Assembly: GCA_964534315.1 (NCBI GenBank)
Contig: CAZHOV010000098.1
Span: forward strand, 1-21,784
Length of the DNA: 21,784 nucleotides
Origin: CAZHOV01 sp964534315
Lineage (GTDB): Bacteria > Bacteroidota > Bacteroidia > Chitinophagales > Saprospiraceae
Direction of reading: 5' to 3'
This document shows, piece after piece, positions 4,982-14,121 of the stretch (position 1 is its first letter; each line of letters starts with the position of its first letter). The position numbers and the translations under genes are program-made. Below the pieces are notes generated by a model. That model saw only the letters and a list, made by a program, of their open reading frames with translations. It was not told where the DNA came from and did not search any database.

Positions 4982-7900
4982 ATGGTTGAAGGCATCTTAC
5001 AAAAAACAGAGGGAGCAAAACGAGTCAATTTTGGAAAAATTAAACTCGCCGAAGCTTATCCCGACCTCTTAGAAATTCAGTTAAAATCATTTAAAGAATT
5101 CTTCCAACTCGAAACAACGCCTGAAAACAGAATGAATGAGGGATTGTATCGAGTGTTCCAAGAGAATTTCCCCATTACAGACGCCAGAAATATTTTCGTA
5201 CTCGAATTTCTGGATTACTTTGTAGATCCTCCCAGATATTCTATTGAAGAATGTATGCAAAGAGGATTAACTTATAGCGTTCCGCTTAAAGCAAAGTTAA
5301 GACTCTCTTGTAATGACGAAGAACACGTCGATTTCCAAACCATCGTGCAGGATGTATTCCTTGGCAATATTCCCTACATGACGCCAAAAGGAACCTTTGT
5401 GATCAATGGAGCAGAGCGAGTAATCGTCTCTCAACTTCATCGTTCTCCAGGCGTCTTCTTTGGGCAAAGCTTTCACCCCAATGGTACTAAAATCTACTCC
5501 GCACGGGTTATCCCGTTCAAAGGAGCCTGGATGGAATTCGCAACCGACATCAATACGGTAATGTATGCTTACATCGACCGTAAAAAGAAGTTTCCGGTAA
5601 CAACCTTACTTAGAGCCATCGGCTTTGATTCCGATAAAGAAATCCTCAGCATCTTTGATCTGGCTGAAGAAGTTCCGGCCGATCGAGACCACCTCGAAAA
5701 TTCGATCGGACGTAAGCTGGCAGCAAGAGTCCTACGCAAATGGACGGAGGATTTTGTCGATGAAGATACGGGGGAGGTTGTAACTATCGAACGAAATGAA
5801 ATTATTCTGGAGCGGGATATCGTCCTCGATGAGGAAAATATCGAACTAATACTCGAAGCGGATAGCGAAGTCGTCATCCTCCAAAGAGAAGATATTGACG
5901 AGGACTATTCCATCATATATAACACGTTACAAAAAGACCCTTCCAGCTCCGAAATGGAAGCTGTTCAGTATATTTATCGACAATTAAGAGGTACTGATCC
6001 CCCGGATGAAGAAACAGCTCGGGGTATCATCGACAAGTTGTTCTTCTCGGATAAGCGCTACAATCTCGGAGAAGTTGGACGTTACAAGATCAATAGAAAA
6101 CTGAAAACGGACATCTCCACGGAGATCCTGGTACTAACTAAAGAAGATATTATTTCTATCGTTAAGTACTTGGTAAGTTTGATGAACCAGAAAGCGGAAA
6201 TCGACGATATCGATCACTTGAGCAATCGCCGGGTCCGTACTGTGGGTGAACAACTTTATGCTCAGTTTGGCGTCGGTCTGGCTCGTATGGCCAGAACGAT
6301 CAGAGAACGAATGAATGTACGCGATAATGAAGTGTTCACACCTATTGATCTGATCAATGCGCGAACGCTATCTTCCGTTATCAACTCTTTCTTTGGGACC
6401 AGCCAGTTGTCACAGTTTCTTGATCAGACGAACCCGCTTTCTGAAATTACACACAAGAGAAGAATATCCGCTCTGGGGCCTGGTGGTTTGTCAAGAGAAC
6501 GTGCGGGCTTTGAAGTTAGAGACGTTCACTATTCTCACTATGGTCGGCTCTGCACGATTGAAACGCCTGAAGGACCAAATATTGGATTGATTTCGACCCT
6601 TTGCGTTCATGCCAAGGTCAATAAAATGGGATTTCTGGAGACGCCGTATCGAAAGGTGGAGGAAGGTAAATTGATCACCACCGGAGATAAAGGAGTACAA
6701 TACCTGTCTGCAGAAGGAGAAGATTTTAAGAAAATTGCTCAGGCTAATGCTCCGGTCGATGATAAGGGACACTTCCTTTCTGACCGGATTAAATGCAGAG
6801 AACATGGTGAATTTCCCGTGCTGACCCCTGAGGAGATCGAATATATGGATGTTGCTCCCAATCAAATTGTAGGGGTCTCAGCATCCATGATTCCGTTCCT
6901 GGAGAACGACGATGCAAACCGGGCCCTTATGGGATCGAACATGCAGCGTCAGGCTGTACCGCTGCTTAAACCGCGTTCGCCTATTGTAGGGACTGGATTG
7001 GAAGAGAAAGTGGCATTAGACTCTAGAATGCTGATCAACGCCGAAGGAGATGGCGAAGTTGAATATGTTGATGCGAATGAAATCGTAATCCGCTATGACC
7101 GGACCGAAGAGGATCAACTTGTTTCTTTTGAAGATAGCGTAAAGACCTACAAACTGACCAAGTTCAAGCGTACAAATCAGGGTACTTGTATCAATCTGAA
7201 ACCTATCGTTCGCAAAGGTCAGCGGGTAAGTAAAGGTTCCATTCTTTGTGATGGTTATGCCACGGAAAAGGGAGAATTAGCTTTGGGGCAAAATCTGAAA
7301 GTTGCCTTTATGCCCTGGAAGGGATATAATTTTGAGGATGCGATTGTATTATCGGAGCGGGTTGTTCGGGAAGATATTTTTACATCTCTTCACATCGAGC
7401 ACTTCGAATTGGATGTTCGGGATACTAAACTGGGCGAAGAGGAACTGACCAACGATATCCCTAACGTAAGTGAGGAAGCTACTAAAGATCTGGATGAAAA
7501 TGGAATCATTCGCATCGGCGCCTGGGTACGGGAAGGAGATATATTGATTGGAAAGATCACTCCTAAGGGAGAATCCGATCCGACTCCTGAAGAAAAATTA
7601 CTAAGGGCCATTTTTGGTGATAAAGCCGGAGATGTAAAAGATGCAAGCCTGAAGGCGCCGCCATCAACTAAAGGTATTATCATCAACAAACAACTTTTTG
7701 CACGAGCGAAGAAAGATAAAGTACAAAAGACACAGGAAAAAGAGTTGTTGAATAAACTGGAAGAGCAACATGCTATTGCATTGAATGAGCTGAAGACCAA
7801 ATTGGTGGATAAATTACTGGTACTGGTGAAAGGGAAAATTTCTCAAGGAGTTAAGAGTATTTATAATGAGGAATTGATTTCTAAAGGAACAAAGTTTGGG

Positions 7901-8809
7901 CAGGGCGTACTCAAAAACATTGAGTATTCAACAATTGATTACAGCAATTGGACAGATGACCCATACACAAACGGTCTGGTAGCCAAACTACTTCATAATT
8001 TCAGTATTAAAGTAAATGAAGAGGTAGGCCGCTTTAAGAGAGAAAATTTTAATATCAGCATTGGAGATGAACTTCCTGCCGGAGTATTGAAACTGGCAAA
8101 GGTTTATATGGCAAAGAAGCGTAAGCTCAAAGTTGGTGATAAGCTTGCCGGACGTCACGGTAATAAGGGAATTGTGTCCAGAATAGTTCGTATTGAAGAT
8201 ATGCCATTTTTGAGTGACGGTACTGCTGTAGACATCGTATTGAATCCGCTAGGGGTACCATCCCGTATGAATCTAGGTCAGATTTTCGAAACGGTACTTG
8301 GATGGGCTGGAGAAAAGTTGGGGCTTAAATTTGCCACCCCTATTTTTGATGGTGCTTCTACCGATGAAATTGAAGAGTATATCCAGAAAGCGGATTTACC
8401 ATCCTTAGGGCAAACATACCTCTTCGATGGTGAGACTGGCGATCAATTCCATCAGCAAGCAACCGTTGGTGTGATCTACATGCTGAAATTATCTCATATG
8501 GTAGATGACAAGATGCACGCCCGTTCGATTGGTCCCTACTCGCTGATTACGCAGCAGCCGCTGGGTGGCAAAGCTCAATTTGGCGGACAGCGTTTTGGAG
8601 AAATGGAAGTATGGGCACTCGAAGCCTTCGGTGCTTCTAGTATTCTCCAGGAGTTGCTGACCATTAAGTCGGATGATATTGTAGGGCGAGCCAAGGCCTA
8701 TGAGTCTATTGTAAAAGGTGATCCGCTACCAGAACCCAATATTCCGGAATCCTTCAACGTACTGATACACGAATTGAGAGGGTTAGCCCTCGAAGTTCGG
8801 TTTGACTAA
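4982..8809 (+). CDS. rpoB: DNA-directed RNA polymerase subunit beta
   Basis: The beta subunit forms one jaw of RNA polymerase and half of the catalytic cleft. The 1275-residue protein is full length for the phylum. The rifampicin pocket is at about 473-498 and reads as drug-sensitive: equivalents of E. coli Q513, D516, S522, H526, R529 and S531 are Q478, D481, S487, H491, R494 and S496. Other landmarks are SRERAGFEVRDVHYSHYGR and IETPEGPNIGLI just behind it, the MPWKGYNFEDAIVLSERVV segment, GRHGNKGIVSRI (active-site lysine region), and the C-terminal GGKAQFGGQRFGEMEVWALEAFGA. It starts at an ATG after TCTAAACTAAACTA, without a Shine-Dalgarno sequence, 254 nt after rplL. rpoC follows 89 nt later. 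Confidence 0.99.
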   Translation: MVEGILQKTEGAKRVNFGKIKLAEAYPDLLEIQLKSFKEFFQLETTPENRMNEGLYRVFQENFPITDARNIFVLEFLDYFVDPPRYSIEECMQRGLTYSVPLKAKLRLSCNDEEHVDFQTIVQDVFLGNIPYMTPKGTFVINGAERVIVSQLHRSPGVFFGQSFHPNGTKIYSARVIPFKGAWMEFATDINTVMYAYIDRKKKFPVTTLLRAIGFDSDKEILSIFDLAEEVPADRDHLENSIGRKLAARVLRKWTEDFVDEDTGEVVTIERNEIILERDIVLDEENIELILEADSEVVILQREDIDEDYSIIYNTLQKDPSSSEMEAVQYIYRQLRGTDPPDEETARGIIDKLFFSDKRYNLGEVGRYKINRKLKTDISTEILVLTKEDIISIVKYLVSLMNQKAEIDDIDHLSNRRVRTVGEQLYAQFGVGLARMARTIRERMNVRDNEVFTPIDLINARTLSSVINSFFGTSQLSQFLDQTNPLSEITHKRRISALGPGGLSRERAGFEVRDVHYSHYGRLCTIETPEGPNIGLISTLCVHAKVNKMGFLETPYRKVEEGKLITTGDKGVQYLSAEGEDFKKIAQANAPVDDKGHFLSDRIKCREHGEFPVLTPEEIEYMDVAPNQIVGVSASMIPFLENDDANRALMGSNMQRQAVPLLKPRSPIVGTGLEEKVALDSRMLINAEGDGEVEYVDANEIVIRYDRTEEDQLVSFEDSVKTYKLTKFKRTNQGTCINLKPIVRKGQRVSKGSILCDGYATEKGELALGQNLKVAFMPWKGYNFEDAIVLSERVVREDIFTSLHIEHFELDVRDTKLGEEELTNDIPNVSEEATKDLDENGIIRIGAWVREGDILIGKITPKGESDPTPEEKLLRAIFGDKAGDVKDASLKAPPSTKGIIINKQLFARAKKDKVQKTQEKELLNKLEEQHAIALNELKTKLVDKLLVLVKGKISQGVKSIYNEELISKGTKFGQGVLKNIEYSTIDYSNWTDDPYTNGLVAKLLHNFSIKVNEEVGRFKRENFNISIGDELPAGVLKLAKVYMAKKRKLKVGDKLAGRHGNKGIVSRIVRIEDMPFLSDGTAVDIVLNPLGVPSRMNLGQIFETVLGWAGEKLGLKFATPIFDGASTDEIEEYIQKADLPSLGQTYLFDGETGDQFHQQATVGVIYMLKLSHMVDDKMHARSIGPYSLITQQPLGGKAQFGGQRFGEMEVWALEAFGASSILQELLTIKSDDIVGRAKAYESIVKGDPLPEPNIPESFNVLIHELRGLALEVRFD

Positions 8810-8818
8810 TAACCTTAG

Positions 8819-8854
8819 ATTGAAGATATAGAGAGGCCTCTCTTTATCTTCAAT
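8819..8854 (+). promoter_or_regulatory. Hairpin between rpoB and rpoC
   Basis: Arms 8819-8834 and 8839-8854 pair over 16 positions with a single T-T mismatch at 8829/8844, and the loop is only GGCC. It lies 9 nt after the rpoB stop and 44 nt before the rpoC start. A T run (TTTTTTTT) occurs about 14 nt further on, so partial termination is possible. Since rpoB and rpoC products are needed in equal amounts, mRNA processing or stabilisation is at least as likely. The structure is seen; the function is inferred. Confidence 0.6.
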
Positions 8855-8898
8855 AGTTGTTAAGACTTTTTTTTATTGTTTAAAATAAGCGCGCAAAT

Positions 8899-11800
8899 AT
8901 GCCATTCAAAAAGAATAATAAACAAAAAAAACATTTCGACAGCATCACCATTAGTTTATCGTCTCCTGATGAAATTTTGGAACGGTCTTATGGAGAGGTG
9001 CTTAAACCGGAAACGATCAACTATCGGTCGTATAAGCCGGAACGCGACGGATTATTTTGCGAGCGGATCTTTGGTCCGGTAAAAGATTATGAGTGCTATT
9101 GCGGAAAATATAAGCGAATTCGTTATAAGGGGATTGTTTGCGATCGTTGTGGAGTGGAAGTAACGGAAAAGAAAGTACGTCGTGAACGAATGGGACATAT
9201 CAAGTTGGTGGTACCGGCTGTTCATATCTGGTTTTTCAAATCGCTACCGAACAAGATAGGTTATCTACTTGGCCTTTCATCCAAGAAGCTTGAAAGTATT
9301 ATTTACTACGAGCGATATGTTGTCGTTCAGCCAGGAATTAAGGAAGAAGAAGGTGTAAATCACCTGGATCTGATGACAGAGGAGGAATACCTTGAGGCAC
9401 TTGACTCACTTCCGCCAGAGAATCAGCAATTAGAAGATGAGGATCCGAATAAGTTCGTTGCTAAAATGGGAGCGGATGCAGTTAAGGCTTTGATGATGCG
9501 CCTGGAGTTGGATCAACTTTCTGCTGATTTACGTCATCAAGCAGCTAATGAAACGTCTCAGCAGCGAAAATCTGAAGCGCTCAAGCGTCTGAGAGTCGTG
9601 GAAGCTTTCAGAGACGGGCATACGAGAATGGAAAACCGGCCTGAATGGGCTGTTATTCAGTACTTACCCGTTATACCTCCGGAACTACGTCCGCTTGTTC
9701 CGCTCGATGGTGGCCGTTTTGCAAGTTCTGACCTTAATGACCTATACCGCCGGGTGATTATCCGGAACAACCGGCTGAAAAGACTACTCGAAATCAAGGC
9801 TCCTGAAGTTATTCTTCGTAATGAAAAGCGAATGCTTCAAGAGGCCGTTGACTCTCTGTTTGACAACTCCCGTAAGTCCAATGCTGTAAAAGCAGAAGGT
9901 GGCCGGGCCCTTAAGTCTCTATCGGATGTATTGAAAGGTAAACAGGGACGTTTTCGTCAAAATCTACTTGGTAAGCGGGTCGACTATTCCGGTCGTTCGG
10001 TTATTGTAGTAGGCCCAACGTTGAAGCTGCATGAGTGTGGGATACCAAAGCAAATGGCAGCGGAGCTATTTAAGCCGTTCGTGATTAGAAAATTGATCGA
10101 ACGAGGTATTGTTAAGACCGTTAAGTCCGCCAAAAAACTGGTAGATCGTAAAGATCCTGTTATTTGGGAAATCCTGGAAAATATATTAAAAGGCCATCCG
10201 GTCATGTTAAACCGGGCTCCGACTCTTCACCGGTTGTCTATACAGGCATTTCAGCCCAGATTGATCGAAGGGAAAGCTATTCAGCTACACCCGTTGGTAT
10301 GTGGCGCTTTCAACGCAGACTTTGATGGGGATCAAATGGCTGTTCACGTACCCCTTAGCCAGGCTGCCATTCTGGAAGCCCAGGTATTGATGCTCTCTTC
10401 ACACAATATGCTGAATCCTCAAAATGGGTCACCGATTACGCTTCCTTCTCAGGATATGGTTCTTGGGTTATACTATATTACTAAGGAACGGAAATCTACG
10501 GAAGAGTTAAAAGTGAAAGGAGAGGGTCGAAAATTCTACTCCCCTGAGGAAGTTATCATCGCCTATAATGAAGAACAGTTGGATCTTCACGCAGCGATTA
10601 AAGTACGAGTTAATGTTGAAGATGAAGAAGGCAATTTAGTGAAAAAACTAATTGATACAACTTGTGGCCGGGTGATTTTCAATGGAGCAGTGCCTGAACA
10701 TGTTCCGTTCATTAACCAATTACTAACAAAAAAGAACCTAAAAAAGGTTATTGGTAACGTTATCCAGCGAACCAATTTTAAAGTCACTGCTGATTTTCTT
10801 GACGATATCAAGACCATGGGATTTTTATGGTCTTTCAAAGGTGGTTTGTCTTTTAACCTGGGAGATCTTATTACTCCGTCGGTAAAAGTTAATGTGCTTC
10901 AGGAAGCTCAGGAAGAAGTAGATGAGGTGTGGGAAAATTATAATATGGGATTGATCACTTTCAATGAGCGGTACAATCAGATTATTGATAAGTGGACCTT
11001 TGCCGATAACTCCATCACGGAGAACTTAATGGAGGAATTATCAGAACACAAGCAGGGGTTCAACTCTGTATACATGATGCTACACTCTGGTGCTCGTGGT
11101 TCTAAACAACAAATTAAGCAGTTGTGTGGGCTGAGAGGGCTGATGGCAAAACCTAGAAAATCGGGAGATACCGGAGGTGCGGTAATTGAAAACCCCATTC
11201 TTTCGAACTTTGTAGATGGATTGACCGTACTGGAATACTTTATCTCTACTCACGGTGCGCGAAAAGGTCTTGCCGATACGGCACTTAAGACGGCCGATGC
11301 CGGTTATTTGACCCGTCGTTTGGTAGACGTAGCACAAGACGTAGTTGTGCTGGAAGAAGATTGTGATACGCTAAGAGGTATTGCAACGACTGCTCTAAAG
11401 GAAAATGATAAAATTGTAGAGCCATTAGGTGATCGTATTGAGGGTCGTTATACGCTGCACGATGTGTATCACCCGGAAACAGACGAAATTCTTCTAAAGT
11501 CAGGAGAATATATCAGTCCGGCCATTGCGGAAAAGATCGAAAAAGCAGGGATCGAAGAGGTGACTATCCGTTCGGTTCTTACTTGCGAGACCAAGCGTGG
11601 CGTTTGCCGCAAGTGTTATGGTAAAAACCTGGCTACCGGCCGTATTGCAGAACGCGGGGATGCCGTCGGAATTATTGCCGCTCAATCGATCGGTGAACCG
11701 GGAACCCAGCTTACTCTGCGTACCTTCCACGTGGGGGGTATTGCCTCTGTTGCCAAAACAGAGTCTGAGCTGAAGGCAAAGTTCAACGGAGTACTTGAAT

Positions 11801-13209
11801 TCGATAATATTAGTACAACGCAAAGTGAAGACGAAAGTGGCAATAAGATCGAGATCGTCCTGTCCAGAACAGGAGAAATAAGGATCCATGATCCTGAAAC
11901 CAATAAATTATTCTCTACGAACCACATTCCTTACGGATCGACTCTTTTTGTAAAAGATGGTCAGGAAATAGCCAAAGGAGATCCGATATGTGAATGGGAT
12001 CCGTTTAATGCGGTTATTATCTCCGAATTCCAGGGATTGATCGAGTTTGAGTCTGTAGAAGAAGGGATTACTTATCGGGTTGAGCGTGACGACCAAACAG
12101 GTTATGCCGAAAAGATTATTATCGAATCTAAGAAACGCCGTAAGATTCCTACCATTAAGGTGATCAGTCCTGACGGAGAGATCCTAAGGTCTTACAACTT
12201 ACCGGTAGGTGCTTATATTTCGGTCGAAGACGGACAGGAAATTAAAGCAGGGGGTAAAATTGCCAAGATTCCGCGGCAAACGGGTAAGATTCAGGATATC
12301 ACAGGGGGTCTGCCAAGGGTAACCGAGCTTTTCGAAGCGCGAAATCCATCCAACCCGGCTGTTGTATCTGAAATCGACGGTATTGTTTCGTTCGGAAAAA
12401 TCAAGAGAGGTAACCGTGAAGTTATTATCACTGCCAAAGATGAGCAACGTAGAAAGTACCTGATCGGTCTTTCGAAGCACATCCTGGTGCAGGATGGGGA
12501 TTTTGTGCGGGCAGGAACGCAACTTTCTGACGGTGCCATTGCGCCAAGAGATATTCTAAATATCAAAGGTCCTTTTGCTGTACAATCCTACCTCGTGAAT
12601 GGTATTCAGGAAGTTTATCGCTCACAGGGTATCGGTATCAATGATAAGCACTGCGAAGTGATCGTTCGTCAGATGATGAGAAGAGTACAAATTGAAGATC
12701 CGGGAGATACCTCCTTCCTAGAAGGAGAAGCCGTAGAGAAATACGATTTCTTAGAGATGAATGACTGGATTTTTGATAAAAAATTCGTTACAGATGCTGG
12801 TGATTCCAGTAAGTTGAGGGCTGGTCAATTAGTGACGCTTCGACAATTGCGGGAAGAAAACTCCTTCCTCAAGCGAAACGATAAAAACCCGGTTGAATAC
12901 AGAGATGCCATTCCGGCAACTTCAAGTTCTTTATTGCAAGGTATTACCAAGTCTTCATTGGGCACATTTAGCTGGATTTCAGCCGCTTCCTTCCAGGAAA
13001 CGACTAAGGTGTTGAGCCAGGCTGCGATCAACGCTAAACGAGATTACCTCACAGGTCTTAAGGAAAATGTGATCGTCGGTAAGCAAATCCCTGCAGGAAC
13101 AGGAATTCGCAAATACAATGATCTGTTTGTTATGACTCAGGATGCGTATGAATCGACCAGAAGGCACGAAGAGGAAGAGGAATTTGAGGAAATGGAAGAG
13201 TTTGAATAG
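8899..13209 (+). CDS. rpoC: DNA-directed RNA polymerase subunit beta'
   Basis: The beta' subunit carries the catalytic magnesium of RNA polymerase. The 1436-residue protein is intact. The N-terminal zinc site is C66, C68, C81 and C84. The catalytic loop NADFDGDQM starts at 472, with metal-binding aspartates D474, D476 and D478. The second zinc site is C822, C896, C903 and C906. After it come AAQSIGEPGTQLTLRTFH of the trigger-loop region and the long C-terminal part typical of the phylum. The chain ends in a very acidic tail (HEEEEEFEEMEEFE). The start MPFKKNNKQKKHFD is lysine-rich and not preceded by a Shine-Dalgarno sequence (GCGCGCAAAT). It is the last gene of the + block and converges with ribE. 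Confidence 0.99.
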   Translation: MPFKKNNKQKKHFDSITISLSSPDEILERSYGEVLKPETINYRSYKPERDGLFCERIFGPVKDYECYCGKYKRIRYKGIVCDRCGVEVTEKKVRRERMGHIKLVVPAVHIWFFKSLPNKIGYLLGLSSKKLESIIYYERYVVVQPGIKEEEGVNHLDLMTEEEYLEALDSLPPENQQLEDEDPNKFVAKMGADAVKALMMRLELDQLSADLRHQAANETSQQRKSEALKRLRVVEAFRDGHTRMENRPEWAVIQYLPVIPPELRPLVPLDGGRFASSDLNDLYRRVIIRNNRLKRLLEIKAPEVILRNEKRMLQEAVDSLFDNSRKSNAVKAEGGRALKSLSDVLKGKQGRFRQNLLGKRVDYSGRSVIVVGPTLKLHECGIPKQMAAELFKPFVIRKLIERGIVKTVKSAKKLVDRKDPVIWEILENILKGHPVMLNRAPTLHRLSIQAFQPRLIEGKAIQLHPLVCGAFNADFDGDQMAVHVPLSQAAILEAQVLMLSSHNMLNPQNGSPITLPSQDMVLGLYYITKERKSTEELKVKGEGRKFYSPEEVIIAYNEEQLDLHAAIKVRVNVEDEEGNLVKKLIDTTCGRVIFNGAVPEHVPFINQLLTKKNLKKVIGNVIQRTNFKVTADFLDDIKTMGFLWSFKGGLSFNLGDLITPSVKVNVLQEAQEEVDEVWENYNMGLITFNERYNQIIDKWTFADNSITENLMEELSEHKQGFNSVYMMLHSGARGSKQQIKQLCGLRGLMAKPRKSGDTGGAVIENPILSNFVDGLTVLEYFISTHGARKGLADTALKTADAGYLTRRLVDVAQDVVVLEEDCDTLRGIATTALKENDKIVEPLGDRIEGRYTLHDVYHPETDEILLKSGEYISPAIAEKIEKAGIEEVTIRSVLTCETKRGVCRKCYGKNLATGRIAERGDAVGIIAAQSIGEPGTQLTLRTFHVGGIASVAKTESELKAKFNGVLEFDNISTTQSEDESGNKIEIVLSRTGEIRIHDPETNKLFSTNHIPYGSTLFVKDGQEIAKGDPICEWDPFNAVIISEFQGLIEFESVEEGITYRVERDDQTGYAEKIIIESKKRRKIPTIKVISPDGEILRSYNLPVGAYISVEDGQEIKAGGKIAKIPRQTGKIQDITGGLPRVTELFEARNPSNPAVVSEIDGIVSFGKIKRGNREVIITAKDEQRRKYLIGLSKHILVQDGDFVRAGTQLSDGAIAPRDILNIKGPFAVQSYLVNGIQEVYRSQGIGINDKHCEVIVRQMMRRVQIEDPGDTSFLEGEAVEKYDFLEMNDWIFDKKFVTDAGDSSKLRAGQLVTLRQLREENSFLKRNDKNPVEYRDAIPATSSSLLQGITKSSLGTFSWISAASFQETTKVLSQAAINAKRDYLTGLKENVIVGKQIPAGTGIRKYNDLFVMTQDAYESTRRHEEEEEFEEMEEFE

Positions 13210-13229
13210 AACCGACAGATAAAAGATGA

Positions 13230-13263
13230 GGGGGCCGTTTCAAAAGTATTTGAGCCATCCCCC
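13230..13263 (+). terminator. Stem-loop 1 after rpoC
   Basis: GGGGG (13230-13234) pairs with CCCCC (13259-13263), and inside it TCAAA (13240-13244) pairs with TTTGA (13249-13253) around loop AGTA. It starts 20 nt after the rpoC stop and is followed, after AAGGAA, by TTTTTTATTTT, so it may be the first rpoC terminator, although the two helices are separated by a 5-nt by 5-nt internal loop. Confidence 0.45.
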
Positions 13264-13280
13264 AAGGAATTTTTTATTTT

Positions 13281-13311
13281 GAGAGAGCTGTTTTTTAAAA
13301 ACAGCTCTCTC
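13281..13311 (+). terminator. Stem-loop 2 after rpoC, 31-nt palindrome
   Basis: Positions 13281-13295 are perfectly complementary to 13297-13311 around a single central T. The outer ten pairs (GAGAGAGCTG with CAGCTCTCTC) give a strong stem and the A/T centre forms the loop. A T-rich run precedes it on the + strand (TTTTTTATTTT), which would act as a U-poor A tract for the opposite strand. No U tract follows on the + strand, so termination strength is uncertain. Confidence 0.55.
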
Positions 13312-13391
13312 AGGAAAGAAAGTTTGGTGGCTTGTAACACTAAAGGTGTTATGAGACACCCTTACTCTCACCACAAATACTCTTTGTTAAA

Positions 13392-13442
13392 AAAGCCTGC
13401 TACTCTATGAAAATCTTTGATTTTCATAGAGTAGCAGGCTTT
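13392..13442. terminator. 24-bp bidirectional terminator, rpoC/ribE
   Basis: Arms 13392-13415 and 13419-13442 pair perfectly over 24 bp with the 3-nt loop TTT. On the + strand the stem ends in GGCTTTCTTAATTT; on the - strand it ends in GGCTTTTTTAAC. Both directions therefore have a GC-rich stem base (AAAGCCTGC...GCAGGCTTT) and a T run, as expected for a shared terminator between convergent genes. The perfect stem is longer than most intrinsic terminators. Confidence 0.85.
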
Positions 13443-13461
13443 CTTAATTTAACGTGAGGTG

Positions 13462-13522
13462 CGGAAAATTGCAATAAACAGAGATCATCCAAAGGATGGT
13501 CTCTGTTTATTGCAATTTTCCG
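13462..13522. terminator. 29-bp stem containing the ribE stop codon
   Basis: Arms 13462-13490 and 13494-13522 pair over 29 bp with one G-U (T13486/G13498) and the 3-nt loop AAA. The right arm includes the last five ribE codons and the stop TAA (13507-13509 on the - strand), so the end of the coding sequence is itself half of the hairpin. For ribE transcripts the ribosome would cover part of the stem when it stops, which could link translation to termination. No strong U tract follows on the - strand (the next bases are CACCTCACG), so the 24-bp stem downstream may complete termination. Confidence 0.7.
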
Positions 13523-14109
13523 GCATATAAATGCAGGTATTTAGCTACATATTTTCCGATAACATCGAATTCTAAGTTAACAACCGTATCAGTTTTGATA
13601 TTCTTGAAGGTGGTATGTTCATAAGTGTAAGGAATGATAGCCACTTTAAAGTATCGATCCACAGGATCGACAACAGTTAAACTTACTCCATTTACGCATA
13701 CAGATCCCTTATCGACCAGGATGTGTTCTTTAGAGGGGGTATACTCAAAGGTATAATACCAACTTCCATCCAGTACTTCTACGTGCGTGCAGGTGGCAGT
13801 AGCGTCAACGTGGCCCTGCACAATGTGTCCGTCCAGGCGTCCGTTTGAGACCATAGATCGTTCGAGGTTAACCCAATCCCCGACGGTTAATCGTCCCAGA
13901 TTACTTCTTTTGAGCGTTTCTTCGATGGCGGTTACTTTGTGCCATTGATCGCCCAGTGCTACTACAGTCAGGCAAACGCCATTATGACTGATGCTTTGAT
14001 CAATTTTTAAGGCTGGTGAAATTTTTGAAACGATTGAAAAGTGCTTATTGCTTCCTTCTTTTTCAATATGTTTAATCTCACCAAGAGCCTCTATGATTCC
14101 GGTAAACAT
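13507..14109 (-). CDS. ribE: Riboflavin synthase, alpha subunit
   Basis: This enzyme converts two 6,7-dimethyl-8-ribityllumazine molecules to riboflavin and a pyrimidine by-product, the last step of vitamin B2 synthesis, and works as a trimer. The 200-residue protein is two lumazine-binding barrels in tandem. The first starts MFTGIIEALGEIK and has HNGVCLTV at 42-49; the second has VNGVSLTV at 139-146. NLERSM (81-86) and GHIVQGHVD (94-102) join them, and NLEFDVIGKY (178-187) precedes the C-terminal helix. Length is typical. It starts 12 nt after the stop of the secreted-protein gene, so the two are probably co-transcribed. No FMN riboswitch is visible upstream. Other rib genes are not in the window. 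In some nomenclatures this gene is called ribC or ribB. Confidence 0.97.
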   Translation of the reverse strand: MFTGIIEALGEIKHIEKEGSNKHFSIVSKISPALKIDQSISHNGVCLTVVALGDQWHKVTAIEETLKRSNLGRLTVGDWVNLERSMVSNGRLDGHIVQGHVDATATCTHVEVLDGSWYYTFEYTPSKEHILVDKGSVCVNGVSLTVVDPVDRYFKVAIIPYTYEHTTFKNIKTDTVVNLEFDVIGKYVAKYLHLYAGKLQ

Positions 14110-14121
14110 AATTGTTAATTT

